A stretch of 64,000 nt of DNA from Acidobacteriota bacterium (GCA_016213675.1 JACQZW010000025.1:1-64000), one strand, 5' to 3'. Positions 1 to 9,188 are shown, counted from the first letter of the stretch. Translations and numbers: made by a program. The notes: generated from the letters alone by a model not told the origin.

Positions 1-11
1 GCGCCTGCGCT

Positions 12-133
12 GTCATCCTGAACGAGCGCAGCGAGTGAAGGATCCCGTGGCGCCTGGAGCCACTCGTCCGCATACCGGCTCGCCCTCGTGCGCGTCGGGA
101 TCCCTCGTCGGCCTGCGGCCTCCTCGGGATGAC
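12..133. repeat. MITE-like palindromic element, copy 1
   Basis: Ends are inverted (GTCATCC at 12-18, GGATGAC at 127-133) and each arm carries a second internal complement (AGGATCC near 39 and GGATCCCTC near 99). It has no coding capacity and belongs to the same structural class as the elements at 15990-16209 and 44693-44799. Confidence 0.55.
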
Positions 134-210
134 GGCGCGCACGGCAAACCTGCCTGTTCATCGCGCCGCCAGGCTCCAAGTCGCCATGCTCATGACGTCA
201 CAGCGCGCCG

Positions 211-1950
211 TCATTTGGCTTCGGGCGGGTACACGGAGATCTCGACCCGCCGGTTGAGCGCCTGGTTCATCGGGTCGTCGGGATCCGCCGGTTCGTCCCA
301 CGCCTTCCCCTCGACGGAGAACTTGTTGGGGTCGAACTTGTACTTCGCCACCAGGGCCTTCTTCACCGCCGCGGCGCGGTCCTGGGAGAGCTGCCGGACG
401 TCCTCGTAGCGCGTGCCCTTGCCCTTCATCGACGAGTCGGCGTGCCCGACCACGGCGATGTTGGCGCGCTCGTACTGGCCGGCCAGGCGGGCGACCTTCT
501 CCAGCGTCGCCTCGACGGACGGGTCGTACAGCGTGTTGGCGAGGGCGTTGCCCACGTCGTCGTGCTGCGGCTCGTAGATGTTCGACGAGTTGGGGTAGAA
601 GTTGATGCGGATCGTCTGGGTGACGATCGGCGCCTCGGCCGACACCTTCTTGTACGTTGTCGGCGCGAAGGTGGTCCGGTAGGTGTCCTGCTGGTGCTTG
701 AAGCCGCCCGCGGCGTCGAGCTGCTTGATCACCGAGAAGTCCATCACCTCGTCGAAGCGCACCGGCGTGCCGACGCGGCCCAGCTCGCGGTAGACGAAGG
801 TGACGTTCTTCCAGGTGCGCTCGAAGTTGGCCGGGTCGTTGGCGTTCAAGAAGAAGCTCTTGTTCTCGCCGAAGTTGGTCGAGTGGGCGTCGTTGGCCAT
901 CGCCTTGACCTCGTCGACCTGCATCCCGTACCCCTCGGCCATCCACTGGAACGCCTTGGCCTTGAAGTTCGGGTCGGCGAGCTGGTCCATGGCCTTGAAG
1001 ATGCCCGAGACCAGGCCCTTGATGACGTCCGGGTGGTCCTTGGCGAAGTCGGCGCGCGCCGCCCAGACGTCGGCGATCAGCTTGTTGGCCTCCGACGTCG
1101 TGGTCAAGATGCGCGTCCCGGTGACCTTCTCCGGGATGCTGTAGATGTCCGGCGCCCACGACACGCAGGCGTCGATGCGCTTGTCGGCGACGAACGCCGC
1201 CGCCGCCTCGAACGCCGTCGCGGTGTACTTGTGCTGCACCTCGCCCGGCTGGATGCCGGCGTTCAGGAGCAGGTTGTTGATGAAGTACTCGGACGGCGAG
1301 GACTGTGCGTAGACGATGGTCTTGCCCTTGAGGTCCTTGACCGAGTGGATGTTGCCACGGACCACGATGCCGTCGCCGCCGTTCGACCAGTCGACCTGCT
1401 GGTAGATGCGCGGCGCGGTGCGCGAGTCCTTCATGAGGTCCGGCGCGAACAGCACCATCATGTCGAGGGTGCCCCAGAGGATCTGGCTCTCGCCGGCGGC
1501 GTAGGCGTCGCGCGCGGCCACCGGGTCGTCGATCAGCTTGAGGTTGACCTTGAAGCCGAACTCCTTGAAGAAGACGCTCTCGGTGTTGGGCGAGAAGCCG
1601 TGGTTGGCGGCGACGATGGGCAGCCAGCCGATCCACACGTTGATCGGGAACTGCACCACCTTGTCCGTCGCGCTCCACTTGTAGGCCGAGACGCCCTTGA
1701 CCGGCGGCAGCTTGTCGCCGGGCACGTAGGTGTACTCGTTCACCGTGGTGATGCCCTTGGTGTCGGGCGCCTCGACCTTGCCCTGCTGCTGCTTGAAGGC
1801 GTCGAGGTCGAACTTCTTGGTCGCCTGGTCGGCGCCGCCCGGCGCGAGCACGCCGCGGAAGTAGTAGGCGGCCCCGCCGATGCACGCCAGGATGAACAGC
1901 ACCACCACTATCTTGCCCAGTGCGGTCGGTCCGACTCTCTGCTCCGCCAT
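211..1950 (-). CDS. ABC-type solute-binding protein fused to OmpA domain
   Basis: 579 residues. A hydrophobic segment at about residues 11-30 is an uncleaved anchor or signal. Residues of roughly 70-400 resemble NitT/TauT (NMT1/THI5-like) periplasmic binding proteins. The last 130 or so residues form an OmpA-like peptidoglycan-binding domain (VVGHADSS, LSQDRAAAV, ALNRRVEISV). The start is ATG with GGAGA ten bases upstream. The pspA-like gene lies 148 bases upstream on the same strand, separated by a repeat, so the two are probably co-expressed. No ABC permease or ATPase is nearby, so transport is doubtful. Inference: an inner-membrane anchored protein that senses a periplasmic ligand while bound to the cell wall, linked to PspA envelope stress. 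Ligand unknown. Confidence 0.85.
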   Translation of the reverse strand: MAEQRVGPTALGKIVVVLFILACIGGAAYYFRGVLAPGGADQATKKFDLDAFKQQQGKVEAPDTKGITTVNEYTYVPGDKLPPVKGVSAYKWSATDKVVQFPINVWIGWLPIVAANHGFSPNTESVFFKEFGFKVNLKLIDDPVAARDAYAAGESQILWGTLDMMVLFAPDLMKDSRTAPRIYQQVDWSNGGDGIVVRGNIHSVKDLKGKTIVYAQSSPSEYFINNLLLNAGIQPGEVQHKYTATAFEAAAAFVADKRIDACVSWAPDIYSIPEKVTGTRILTTTSEANKLIADVWAARADFAKDHPDVIKGLVSGIFKAMDQLADPNFKAKAFQWMAEGYGMQVDEVKAMANDAHSTNFGENKSFFLNANDPANFERTWKNVTFVYRELGRVGTPVRFDEVMDFSVIKQLDAAGGFKHQQDTYRTTFAPTTYKKVSAEAPIVTQTIRINFYPNSSNIYEPQHDDVGNALANTLYDPSVEATLEKVARLAGQYERANIAVVGHADSSMKGKGTRYEDVRQLSQDRAAAVKKALVAKYKFDPNKFSVEGKAWDEPADPDDPMNQALNRRVEISVYPPEAK

Positions 1951-2007
1951 GACGTTCTCCTTCCGGTCCTGCTCACAGCGCCTGCTTCACCCGTGCGACT
2001 GCGTTCC

Positions 2008-2095
2008 ACGGCTTGAGGCTTGTGGCTCGAGGCTTGCGAAAGAAGCCTCCCGCCGTCGTCTTGTCCCAGGCCTCAGGCCTCGAGCCTCAGGCCGT
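2008..2095. repeat. Short-word inverted repeat (GAGGCTT word)
   Basis: Arms 2008-2033 and 2070-2095 are imperfect complements, both built of degenerate copies of a word related to GGCTTGA. It lies between the SBP-OmpA gene and pspA. It is a member of the short-word repeat family described in findings. Confidence 0.7.
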
Positions 2096-2098
2096 CGC

Positions 2099-2866
2099 TC
2101 ACTGCTTCTGCGGTCCCATGTCCTTGGCCGGCGGCGCCGGCGCAGCCGTCGGCTCCTCGGCGGCGATCGTCGGCTGCGCGGCGCCCGGCACCTCGAGCCC
2201 GTACGACGCGGCGAACTCGGTGAGCGCCTGGTCGGCGAGCGCCTGCTGCTCCGCCTCCATCAGCTCGACCTTGGACGAGTCGATGGTCGACGCGGCCACC
2301 CGCGCCTTGCCGGCGGCCTTGTCACGCCGCTCCGAGAGGTACTCCTCGAGCCGGTTCATCGTGTCACCGCTGCCCCCGATCGAGGAGATCATCCCGTTGG
2401 CCATCTCCTGCAGCTCGGCCTGGGCCTCCATCATCTCGGTCTCGGTGAGCATCCGCTTGAGCTTCTCGATCTTGGCCTGGGCGTCCTTGACCGCCACGTC
2501 GCGGGACGCGACCAGCTTCTTGTAGGTGTCCTCGGCGGCCTGGAGCTGGGAGCGGTTCTCGTCGAGCTGCTCCTTGACGGTCTTGAGCTGCAGCGCGTAC
2601 TGCGCGGCCGCGTTGCGGTTGCCGACCTTCAGGTTGGCCACCGCCTTGGCGGTGAGGTCGCGCTCCTGCGCCTCGAGGTTCTTGATCTGCCGCATCAGCC
2701 GCTCGCAGAACCCCGCGTGGGTCGCGAGGTTGTCGTTGAAGCGGGCGATCTGCTTGCGCAGGTTCTCCTTCTCGGCCTCGATCAGCGCGCGCGGGTTCTC
2801 GCGCTCGATGCCGGAGATGAACAGGCTCAGGAAGCCCTTGATCAGGTTCGAGATCCGCCGCCACAT
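2099..2866 (-). CDS. PspA/IM30 family protein
   Basis: 255 residues, nearly all charged heptad-rich helix, with an N-terminal amphipathic helix (RRISNLIKGFLSLFISGIE) followed by ENPRALIEAEKENLRKQ, the usual PspA/IM30/Vipp1 opening. These proteins form ESCRT-III-like polymers on the inner membrane and counter proton leakage. The C-terminal 35 residues are a Pro/Ala-rich tail not seen in E. coli PspA. ATG 2866 was chosen over the in-frame ATG at 2887 because AAAGGA lies about 8 bases before it. The downstream partner is the SBP-OmpA fusion; pspB, pspC and pspF are not in the window, so control of this copy is unknown. Confidence 0.9.
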   Translation of the reverse strand: MWRRISNLIKGFLSLFISGIERENPRALIEAEKENLRKQIARFNDNLATHAGFCERLMRQIKNLEAQERDLTAKAVANLKVGNRNAAAQYALQLKTVKEQLDENRSQLQAAEDTYKKLVASRDVAVKDAQAKIEKLKRMLTETEMMEAQAELQEMANGMISSIGGSGDTMNRLEEYLSERRDKAAGKARVAASTIDSSKVELMEAEQQALADQALTEFAASYGLEVPGAAQPTIAAEEPTAAPAPPAKDMGPQKQ

Positions 2867-3247
2867 GGTGATGTCCTTTCTCCTCACTCGCCCCGCCGCC
2901 GTGGTGCTCGGACGGGGATACGCGCCGCACCCTCAAAGGTTCATGGCTGCGAGGCTAACAAGGGGTCCCCCCCCTGTCAATGCCGGAAAAGCAACTCTGG
3001 CAAGGGAGAACGCCGGTGCGGGCACGCTCCGACGCCGGTGGTAACGACGCGTTCCTTGACCCCGTCGCGGTGCGACGCGATCCGATTCGCTCGCAAGGAA
3101 TGGGGCCATCGGGTTGCCCGGTCTGTGTGGAGCGCGCGCACCGCGCGTGCTCTCGCGGCGCCTGCAGAATCGTCCAGGAGCTCGCCCGTTGGGCGCGCTC
3201 CACAGAGGCTACTCGTCGGGACGCTGGCCTCGGGTAGACTCCGCCGC
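2867..3247. other. Intergenic region, no gene seen
   Basis: Divergent intergenic space between pspA and the MFS gene. It contains a perfect 12-base inverted repeat (TGTGGAGCGCGC at 3126-3137 against 3193-3204) and, at its right end, the -10 box of the MFS gene. No supported ORF or RNA gene. Confidence 0.6.
3235..3240 (+). promoter_or_regulatory. -10 box of MFS gene, leaderless type
   Basis: TAGACT lies 7 bases before ATG 3248 and there is no Shine-Dalgarno sequence between them. Transcription would begin at or next to the start codon. No clear -35 hexamer. Confidence 0.5.
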
Positions 3248-4657
3248 ATGCCGGGGTCGACGACGACGCCAGACCACGCCCACGCCGAGCGGACGGTGCT
3301 GCTCGCGGTGGTCAGCCTGTCGTCTTTCGTCACGCCGTTCCTCGGCAGCTCGCTGAACCTCGCGATCCCGGCGATCGGGCGCGACCTCCACGCCGGGGTG
3401 GTCGCGCTCAACTTTGTGGCTACCGCCTACCTCGTCGCCTCGGCGGCGTGCCTGCTGCCGTTCGGCCGGCTCTCAGACCTCCTCGGCCGACGCCGTCTCT
3501 TCCTCGTCGGGACGCTCGGGCAGTCGGCGTTCCTGCTTGCGGCAGCAGCGTCCAGCACGATCGAGGTGCTGGTCGCCCTGCGCCTGCTGCAGGGGATCGC
3601 CGGCGCGATGGTCTTCGCCACGGCGATGGCGATGCTGGTGGACGCGTTCCCGCCGGTGGAGCGGGGGAGGGTCCTGGGGATCAGCACGGCGGCGGTGTAC
3701 GTGGGCCTGTCGGTCGGGCCGGTGCTGGGCGGGGTGATCACGCAGCACCTCGGGTGGCGCGCGATCTTCCTGCTCAACGGTGCGCTGTCGCTGGTCCTGG
3801 CCGCGCTGGTCGCGGCCCGCCTGCGCACCGGCGGCCGGGCCGCCAGCCCGGGCCGGTTCGACGCCGCCGGTGCAGTGCTCTACGCCGGCAGCCTGGCGGC
3901 GACGATGGGCGGCCTGTCGACGCTGAGGTCACACCCGGCGGCGCGCTGGGTCCTGGTCGCCGGGCTGGTCGGCCTGGCGGGCTTCGGGGCCCGCCAGCTC
4001 CGCGCGGCCGAGCCGCTCCTCGACCTGCGGCTGTTCGCCAGTCCGGTGTTCGCGTTCTCCAATCTGGCGGCGCTGCTGAACTACAGCGCGACGTTCGCCG
4101 TGACCTTCCTGCTCTCCCTCTACCTCCAGGTGGTGCGCGGTCTGGAGGCGCAGGTGGCGGGCGTGGTGCTGCTCGCCCAGCCGATCATGATGGCGTTGCT
4201 GTCGCCGGTCGCGGGGCGGCTGTCCGATCGCGTCGAGCCGCGCCGGGTCTCGTCGCTCGGCATGGCGCTCACAGCGGCGGCGCTGGCGCTGTTCGCGTTT
4301 CTCGGCGAGGCGACCCCGCTTGCCGTCGTGGTCGGCGAGCTGGTCCTCATCGGTGTCGGCTTCGCCCTGTTCTCGTCACCGAACTCCAATGCGGTGATGG
4401 GCGCGGTCGAACGGCGCGACTACGGCGTCGCCACGGCCACGCTCGGGACGATGCGGCTGGTCGGTCAGGCGCTGTCGATGGCGACGGTGGCGCTGATCTT
4501 CGCGGTGTTCCTCGGCAACGCCCCCGTCACGGTGGAAGCGGCGCCGGGCCTGCTCGCCGCCAACCGCGTCGCCTTCGCGCTGTTCGCGGGGCTGTGTGCG
4601 GTCGGGGTGTTCGCCTCGCTGGCCCGCGGCCGCATCCACGGCGGGACGCCCAGGTGA
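3248..4657 (+). CDS. MFS transporter, DHA2 (14-TM) type
   Basis: 469 residues with about 14 hydrophobic segments. Family signatures are NFVATAYLVASAACLLPFGRLSDLLGRRR (motif A region, first loop) and GPVLGGVITQHLGWRAIFLLN (motif C and the following helix), typical of EmrB/QacA proton-coupled exporters. Expected role: efflux of drugs or small organic compounds across the inner membrane. There is no adjacent EmrA-type adaptor or regulator, so the substrate cannot be named. The start is the ATG seven bases after a TAGACT -10 box; upstream in-frame codons lie in the spacer and lack homology to the family. The gene converges on the DedA gene, whose 3' end is 52 bases away. Confidence 0.9.
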   Translation: MPGSTTTPDHAHAERTVLLAVVSLSSFVTPFLGSSLNLAIPAIGRDLHAGVVALNFVATAYLVASAACLLPFGRLSDLLGRRRLFLVGTLGQSAFLLAAAASSTIEVLVALRLLQGIAGAMVFATAMAMLVDAFPPVERGRVLGISTAAVYVGLSVGPVLGGVITQHLGWRAIFLLNGALSLVLAALVAARLRTGGRAASPGRFDAAGAVLYAGSLAATMGGLSTLRSHPAARWVLVAGLVGLAGFGARQLRAAEPLLDLRLFASPVFAFSNLAALLNYSATFAVTFLLSLYLQVVRGLEAQVAGVVLLAQPIMMALLSPVAGRLSDRVEPRRVSSLGMALTAAALALFAFLGEATPLAVVVGELVLIGVGFALFSSPNSNAVMGAVERRDYGVATATLGTMRLVGQALSMATVALIFAVFLGNAPVTVEAAPGLLAANRVAFALFAGLCAVGVFASLARGRIHGGTPR

Positions 4658-4689
4658 AGGCCGCCGACCTCTGCCCGACGTCCACGGGC

Positions 4690-4713
4690 CGAGAGTCGAG
4701 GTTCCAGAGTCAG
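4690..4713. repeat. Short-word repeat fragment (GAGAGTC)
   Basis: A single arm with two degenerate GAGAGTC/CAGAGTC words sits in the 52 bases between the converging MFS and DedA genes. It overlaps the last codon and stop of the DedA gene by four bases. Confidence 0.45.
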
Positions 4714-5384
4714 TCGCGTTGGACGGGTGGGGCTGTCCCCTGCCGCTTCGCGTGGCGGTGCTGGCGGATGAACTCGATGACCGCCGGCAGCACCGAGATG
4801 ATGATGATGGCGAAGATGACGAAGGTGAAGTTGTTCTTGACGATCGGGATGTTGCCGAAGAAGAACCCGGACAGGGTCACGATGAGGACCCAGCCGATGC
4901 CGCCGATGACGTTGTAGGCGATGAACTTCCCGTAGGACATCGCGCCGATGCCGGCGACGAACGGGGCGAAGGTGCGGATGATCGGCACGAAGCGGGCGAT
5001 GATGATCGTCTTGCCGCCGTACTTCTCGTAGAACGCGTGGGTGCGCTCGAGGTGCCTCTTGTTGAGGAAGCGCACGTTCTCCTTGTGGAACACCTTGGGG
5101 CCGACCCAGTGGCCGATCCAGTAGTTGACGGTGTCGCCGAGGACGGCGGCGACCGAAAGCACGATCATCGACACCCAGAGGTCGATCGAGCCGCGCGCGG
5201 CGAAGGTGCCGACGGCGAAGAGCAGCGAGTCGCCGGGGAGGAACGGCGTGACCACGAAACCGGTCTCGCAGAACACGATGATGAAGAGGATGCCGTGCGT
5301 CCAGACGCCGTAGTCGCGGATGATCGCGTCGAGGTGCACGTCGAGGTGCAAAACGAAGTCGATGAGATAGCGGATCAGCTCCAT
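4710..5384 (-). CDS. DedA family membrane protein (VTT domain)
   Basis: 224 residues. Signatures: [67 protein letters not shown], with 4-5 membrane segments. DedA proteins contribute to membrane homeostasis, and some act as undecaprenyl-phosphate or phosphatidylethanolamine flippases. The conserved E, D and R residues of the family (E in CETGF, D in PGDS, R in RFVPIIR) are present. ATG 5384 is preferred because GGAGG sits 11 bases upstream; an upstream GTG at 5444 would add 20 polar residues absent from the family. The upstream neighbour on the same strand is the AlaX gene's stop region; no clear operon. Confidence 0.9.
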   Translation of the reverse strand: MELIRYLIDFVLHLDVHLDAIIRDYGVWTHGILFIIVFCETGFVVTPFLPGDSLLFAVGTFAARGSIDLWVSMIVLSVAAVLGDTVNYWIGHWVGPKVFHKENVRFLNKRHLERTHAFYEKYGGKTIIIARFVPIIRTFAPFVAGIGAMSYGKFIAYNVIGGIGWVLIVTLSGFFFGNIPIVKNNFTFVIFAIIIISVLPAVIEFIRQHRHAKRQGTAPPVQRD

Positions 5385-5489
5385 GAACTCGATGGCCTCC
5401 ACCCACACGGTCGAGGGTCGCGGGTCGAGGACCTCCCCGGCCACCCAGGTCGCGCGGACGGGTGAGCGTAGGGGCGAAGGCGAGCGGGG

Positions 5490-6680
5490 TCAAGCCGGGA
5501 GGGCGGCGCGCAGCGTGGCGAGGGCGGCGGCGCGGGCCGCCAGCGAGGCGGCCTTGCCCTGGAAGAGACGGGAGGAACCGCCGCCGCGGCCTGCCAGCGT
5601 CGCGGCCACCTGGGTGCCGAGCGCCTGAACGTCGGCCGTCACCTGCTCGCCGCCCGTGAGGACGAAGTACGAGCCGGCCTCGTTGGTGGCCGTGAGGAAG
5701 GCGAGCTTGGCCGGGGCCAGCGCAGCGAGGCGGCGGGCGAGGGTGCCGAGGAAGGCCGGGTCGCGTCCGTCGAAGTGGGCGTCGACGAGGGCGCCGGGGC
5801 GGCCGGCGAGCGCCTCGGCCTGCGCGGCGGCGAGCTCCTCGGCGAGGGCGCGCAGGCGGCGCTCCGCGTCGCGCAGCTCGTCCTTGCGGCGCTGCGCAAG
5901 AGTGACGAATTCGCCCTCGGGCGCGTCGAGGACCGCCTTGATCGCGGCGTTTCGCGCCTCGTGCCCGGCGAGGCGGCGGCGCAGCCGGCCGCCGGCGACG
6001 AAGTGCAGGCGTGTGCCGCCGCGCATCGGCTCGGTGCCGAGCAACGCGACGGCCTCGAGCTCAGCCGTCGAGCGGACGTGCGTGCCGCCGCAGGTGTTGA
6101 GGTCGAGGCCCTCGATCTCGACGAGCCGGATGTCGCCCTCGAAGCCCTCGGGAAGGCCGCGCGAGCGCACCGGCAGGGTGCCGTACTCGGCCTCGGTCAC
6201 CCGCCGTGCGCGGACCGGCCGGGCGGCGCGCACCTCGGCGGCGACCTCCTCCTCGAGCGCGTCGAGCTGGAGACGCGAGAGCGCCGGCACGTCGAGCTCG
6301 ATGTCGCTCACCGACTCGCCAAGGTGGAACGCGGTCGTCCGCCAGCCGTGGCGCTCGAGGGCAATGGCGGTGAGCAGGTGCTGCGCGGTGTGCTGCTGCA
6401 TGTGGTCGAAACGGCGGGCCCAGTCGAGGCGGAGGGTGACCGGTCCCGGCGCGACCGGGGCGGCCAGGACGTGGCGGATCGCGCCGGCCGCCTTTCTCAC
6501 GTCGACCACGGCCACCTCGCCGAGCCAGCCGCGGTCCGCCGGCTGGCCGCCGCCCTCGGGGTAGAGGACCGTGTCGGCGAGGACGGCCCACGGCGTGCCG
6601 CCATCCTGACCGACCTCGACGGCCTCGGTCGCCAATGCCTGCAGGTACGGGTCGCGTTCGTACGCCGGGACGTCATGCAT
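5490..6680 (-). CDS. Alanyl-tRNA editing protein (AlaX type, with DHHA1)
   Basis: 396 residues. The N-terminal half is the AlaRS-like editing domain: zinc ligands H93 and H97 (HMQQH, followed by TAQHLL) and C197/H201 (NTCGGTHV). The C-terminal half is a coiled-coil plus DHHA1 domain ending in a glycine loop (GGGGSS). It hydrolyses Ser- or Gly-tRNA(Ala) in trans. The length and the DHHA1 domain match the long AlaXp-II/III class. Start ATG 6680 begins the family's N-terminal strand; no strong Shine-Dalgarno is visible. The gene is divergent from the secreted DUF5666-like protein gene. Confidence 0.9.
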   Translation of the reverse strand: MHDVPAYERDPYLQALATEAVEVGQDGGTPWAVLADTVLYPEGGGQPADRGWLGEVAVVDVRKAAGAIRHVLAAPVAPGPVTLRLDWARRFDHMQQHTAQHLLTAIALERHGWRTTAFHLGESVSDIELDVPALSRLQLDALEEEVAAEVRAARPVRARRVTEAEYGTLPVRSRGLPEGFEGDIRLVEIEGLDLNTCGGTHVRSTAELEAVALLGTEPMRGGTRLHFVAGGRLRRRLAGHEARNAAIKAVLDAPEGEFVTLAQRRKDELRDAERRLRALAEELAAAQAEALAGRPGALVDAHFDGRDPAFLGTLARRLAALAPAKLAFLTATNEAGSYFVLTGGEQVTADVQALGTQVAATLAGRGGGSSRLFQGKAASLAARAAALATLRAALPA

Positions 6681-6818
6681 GGGGTCATGGTACGGCGGCT
6701 GGGTCCGGCGGCGCCAGGCGGCCGCACGGTGCCCGGGGCCGAGGTGTGGGACGTGACTTGACTCACAGCCCCGCAACCCTTGGGGGTACGATGTTGATTG
6801 CACCGGAGGTCGACGGCC

Positions 6819-7922
6819 ATGCGCAAGAACCTTGGGACACGGGTCACGACCATGCTCGTCCTCGCCCTGCTCCTCGGTGCCCTCCCCGCGGCAGCGAACC
6901 CGATGCACGGGCTTCGCGGTGTGGTCAGGGCGCTCCCGGAGGGCGGCCTGATCGGCGACTGGCAGGTCGCGTTCGGCCAGATGGCCATGTCGCTGAGCGT
7001 CACGGTCCACGTGAGCGCGGCCACCGTCATCGACGAGTCGGCGGGTCCGGTCGCGGTGGGTGCCGGCGTCGCCGTCCAGGGAAGGCCGCGACCCGACGGC
7101 ACGCTCGACGCGACCCGCATTGAGGTGCAGGGTGGCGGTGGCCCGGGAGGCGGTGCGTGCTCGGTTGCGATCCTGCACCTCACGCCGACCCCGGCGGCAC
7201 CGGCCGGTGCGGAGGGCGTCGTGGTGACGCGCTCGATGGCGCTTCCGTCGACCGGGCTGCGCGAGGACCTCAAGGTCATGGTCGGGCAGCTCGTCCCGGC
7301 GACGGACCTCGAGGTCTTCGTGGACGGCTTCCACGCCGGCACGATCCGCACCGGGGCGAACGGCGGCGGCCACCTCTTCCTGTCCACCGCGGACATCCCG
7401 GGTGCCGAGCCGCTCCCGCCCGAGCTCCGCCCGGTCACCGGCCTCGGCGTCGTCACGGTCGTCGACGCGGGTGGCGCGGTGCTGCTCGAGGGCGACCTCG
7501 CGACCGCGCGGACCGCGGGCTGCGGCGGCCACGGCCTGGAGTACCTCGCGATGGCGGTGCTGCGGAGCCCGGACGACCGGATCGTCGGGGCCGCGATGGC
7601 GCGGGCCGGGGCGAACGAGCAGGAGGTCGACGTCGTCGCCGCCAGGATGGAGCCGGGCGCGACCTACGCGCTGGTGATCGATTCCGTCGCGGCGGGGAAT
7701 GCTATCGCCGGCCCGGGCGGCATGCTCCACCTGCGGCTGAGCACGAACCCCCACGCCGACGATTTGCCGCTCCCCGAGGTGCTCCTGCCGGTCACCGGCC
7801 TGGTCCACGCGGAGCTCCACGCGGCCGACGGGAGCCTCGTGGCCGCGGGCGAGTTCCGCCCGGTGTCGGTCATGACCCCGCCGTCGACCGGCGGTTGGGT
7901 CCGCCGCGGCCTTCGGCACTGA
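6819..7922 (+). CDS. Secreted DUF5666-like protein with duplicated domain
   Basis: 367 residues. The signal peptide covers about residues 1-27 (hydrophobic core MLVLALLLGALP, cleavage near AAANP). Then a DUF5666-like strand-rich module (GLRGVVRALPEGGLIGDWQV ... GVAVQGRPRPDGTLDATRIEV). The remainder holds two related repeats, each with a pattern like GGHLFLST...PLPPELRPVTGL...VLLEGDL and GMLHLRLST...LPLPEVLLPVTGL...VAAGEF. Function unknown; probably a periplasmic or surface beta protein. ATG 6819 has GGAGGT eight bases upstream, so it is preferred over the ATG at 6798. Confidence 0.7.
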   Translation: MRKNLGTRVTTMLVLALLLGALPAAANPMHGLRGVVRALPEGGLIGDWQVAFGQMAMSLSVTVHVSAATVIDESAGPVAVGAGVAVQGRPRPDGTLDATRIEVQGGGGPGGGACSVAILHLTPTPAAPAGAEGVVVTRSMALPSTGLREDLKVMVGQLVPATDLEVFVDGFHAGTIRTGANGGGHLFLSTADIPGAEPLPPELRPVTGLGVVTVVDAGGAVLLEGDLATARTAGCGGHGLEYLAMAVLRSPDDRIVGAAMARAGANEQEVDVVAARMEPGATYALVIDSVAAGNAIAGPGGMLHLRLSTNPHADDLPLPEVLLPVTGLVHAELHAADGSLVAAGEFRPVSVMTPPSTGGWVRRGLRH

Positions 7923-7990
7923 GGGCCGACGCGACCGCGGGCGGGCGTCCTCGGACCGGTGACCGTTGGTCGCCGGTCCGGGCCGGTCGC

Positions 7991-7996
7991 TATACT
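7991..7996 (+). promoter_or_regulatory. -10 box of glycosyltransferase gene, leaderless type
   Basis: TATACT is followed 7 bases later by GTG 8004. A possible -35 (TTGGTC at 7966-7971) has a 19-base spacer. No Shine-Dalgarno sequence lies before the GTG. Confidence 0.55.
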
Positions 7997-8003
7997 CGCC
8001 GGC

Positions 8004-9158
8004 GTGCTGCTGCCTGAGTCGAAGCCGGTGAGGGCGCTCGTCGTCTCGTCGCGCTTCCCGTGGCCGAGCTACACCGGCGACCGGATCCGCACCGCGATGT
8101 GGGTCGAGGCGCTGCGCCGGCGCGGCTGCGAGGTCACCCTCGTGACGCCCTCAGGTGACGGGCCTCCGCCACCGTGCCGGGCGATCGCCGCGCCGCGCTC
8201 GGCGTTGGCGTTTGTGGGTGGGTTTGCGCGGGTGCTGCGCGACGGGCTGCCGGCGACCGCGCTGCTCGCCGCCGGGCACGACTGGCGCGGCGCGCTCGCC
8301 GCGGCGCACGAGGGGGTCGCCGAGTTCGAGGTCGCGGTGATCGTCCTCGCCCGCACCGAGCCCTGGGTCGGAGCGTTCGTCACGGCGAGGCGGACGGTGG
8401 TCGACGGGATCGACTCCCTGGCCGCCAACCTCGACGAGCGGGGCCGGGCGGCGATCCCTCTGGCGTCGTGGCTGTGGCGTCTCGAGGCGCGACGGATGGC
8501 GCGCCTCGAGCGATCGCTGCCGGTGCGGCACGACACGGTCGTCGTGGTCGCCGAGTCCGAGGTGGCCGGGTTCGCCGGCCGCGCCGTCGTCGCCGGCCTC
8601 GGCGTCGAGCTGCGGCCGATCGGCGATACGGCGCGCGGCTTCGACGTCGGGTTCTGGGGGCGCCTGCCGTACTTCGCCAACCGCGACGCGGCGCGCGTCC
8701 TGCTCGACGAGGGCTGGCCCCTCGTGCGGCGACAGATGCCGGAGGCGACCCTGCTCGTCGGCGGTGTGGGCGCCCCCGCGTTCGTGCGCCGGCGCCACGG
8801 CCGCGACGGCGTGACGGTGGTTTCCCCGATGGACGACCGCGCCGCGCTGCTGCGCCGCGTGCGGGTGGCGTTGTTCCCGATCCGCTTCGGCAGCGGCCAG
8901 CCGACCAAGGTGCTGGAAGCGGCGGAAGCCGGCTGCGCCATCGTCGCGACGCCCGCCGGGGTCCGTGGCGTCGGCGAGCTCGCGTTCAACGCCCTCGTCG
9001 GCCGCGACCCGACCGAGCTGGCCGCCCACGCCGTCGCCGTGCTGCTGGATCCGGACCGCACGGTCGCTCGCGGCCGGGCCGCCCGCGCGATCGCCGAGCG
9101 CGACTACTCCCTCGACGCCGCGCTGGCCAGGCTCGCCGCCATCGCCCTCGACGCGTAG
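8004..9158 (+). CDS. Glycosyltransferase, GT-B fold (GT4-like)
   Basis: 384 residues. The N-terminal Rossmann half opens with ALVVSSRFPWPSYTGDRIRT, the acceptor-side glycine loop of PEP-CTERM/exosortase-type GT4 enzymes. The C-terminal half carries FGSGQPTKVLEAAEAGCAIVATPAG, the nucleotide-sugar-binding E-x7-E-like region. It is predicted to add a sugar to a lipid-linked or surface glycan. It stands alone, without other polysaccharide genes, so donor and acceptor are unknown. GTG 8004 was chosen because it begins seven bases after a TATACT box; the ATG at 7959 would lie upstream of the promoter. Confidence 0.85.
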   Translation: MLLPESKPVRALVVSSRFPWPSYTGDRIRTAMWVEALRRRGCEVTLVTPSGDGPPPPCRAIAAPRSALAFVGGFARVLRDGLPATALLAAGHDWRGALAAAHEGVAEFEVAVIVLARTEPWVGAFVTARRTVVDGIDSLAANLDERGRAAIPLASWLWRLEARRMARLERSLPVRHDTVVVVAESEVAGFAGRAVVAGLGVELRPIGDTARGFDVGFWGRLPYFANRDAARVLLDEGWPLVRRQMPEATLLVGGVGAPAFVRRRHGRDGVTVVSPMDDRAALLRRVRVALFPIRFGSGQPTKVLEAAEAGCAIVATPAGVRGVGELAFNALVGRDPTELAAHAVAVLLDPDRTVARGRAARAIAERDYSLDAALARLAAIALDA

Positions 9159-9188
9159 CGGCCGCCCGCCGGGCGGTCCGCCTCGCCC

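Noticed and set aside
3126-3204. Small RNA from the 12-base inverted repeat upstream of the MFS gene
   Set aside because: No promoter or terminator framing it; a stem with a 55-base loop can arise by chance in this composition.
6758-6792. TTGACT/TACGAT promoter before the DUF5666-like gene
   Set aside because: Spacer of 23 bases is too long for a sigma-70 promoter.
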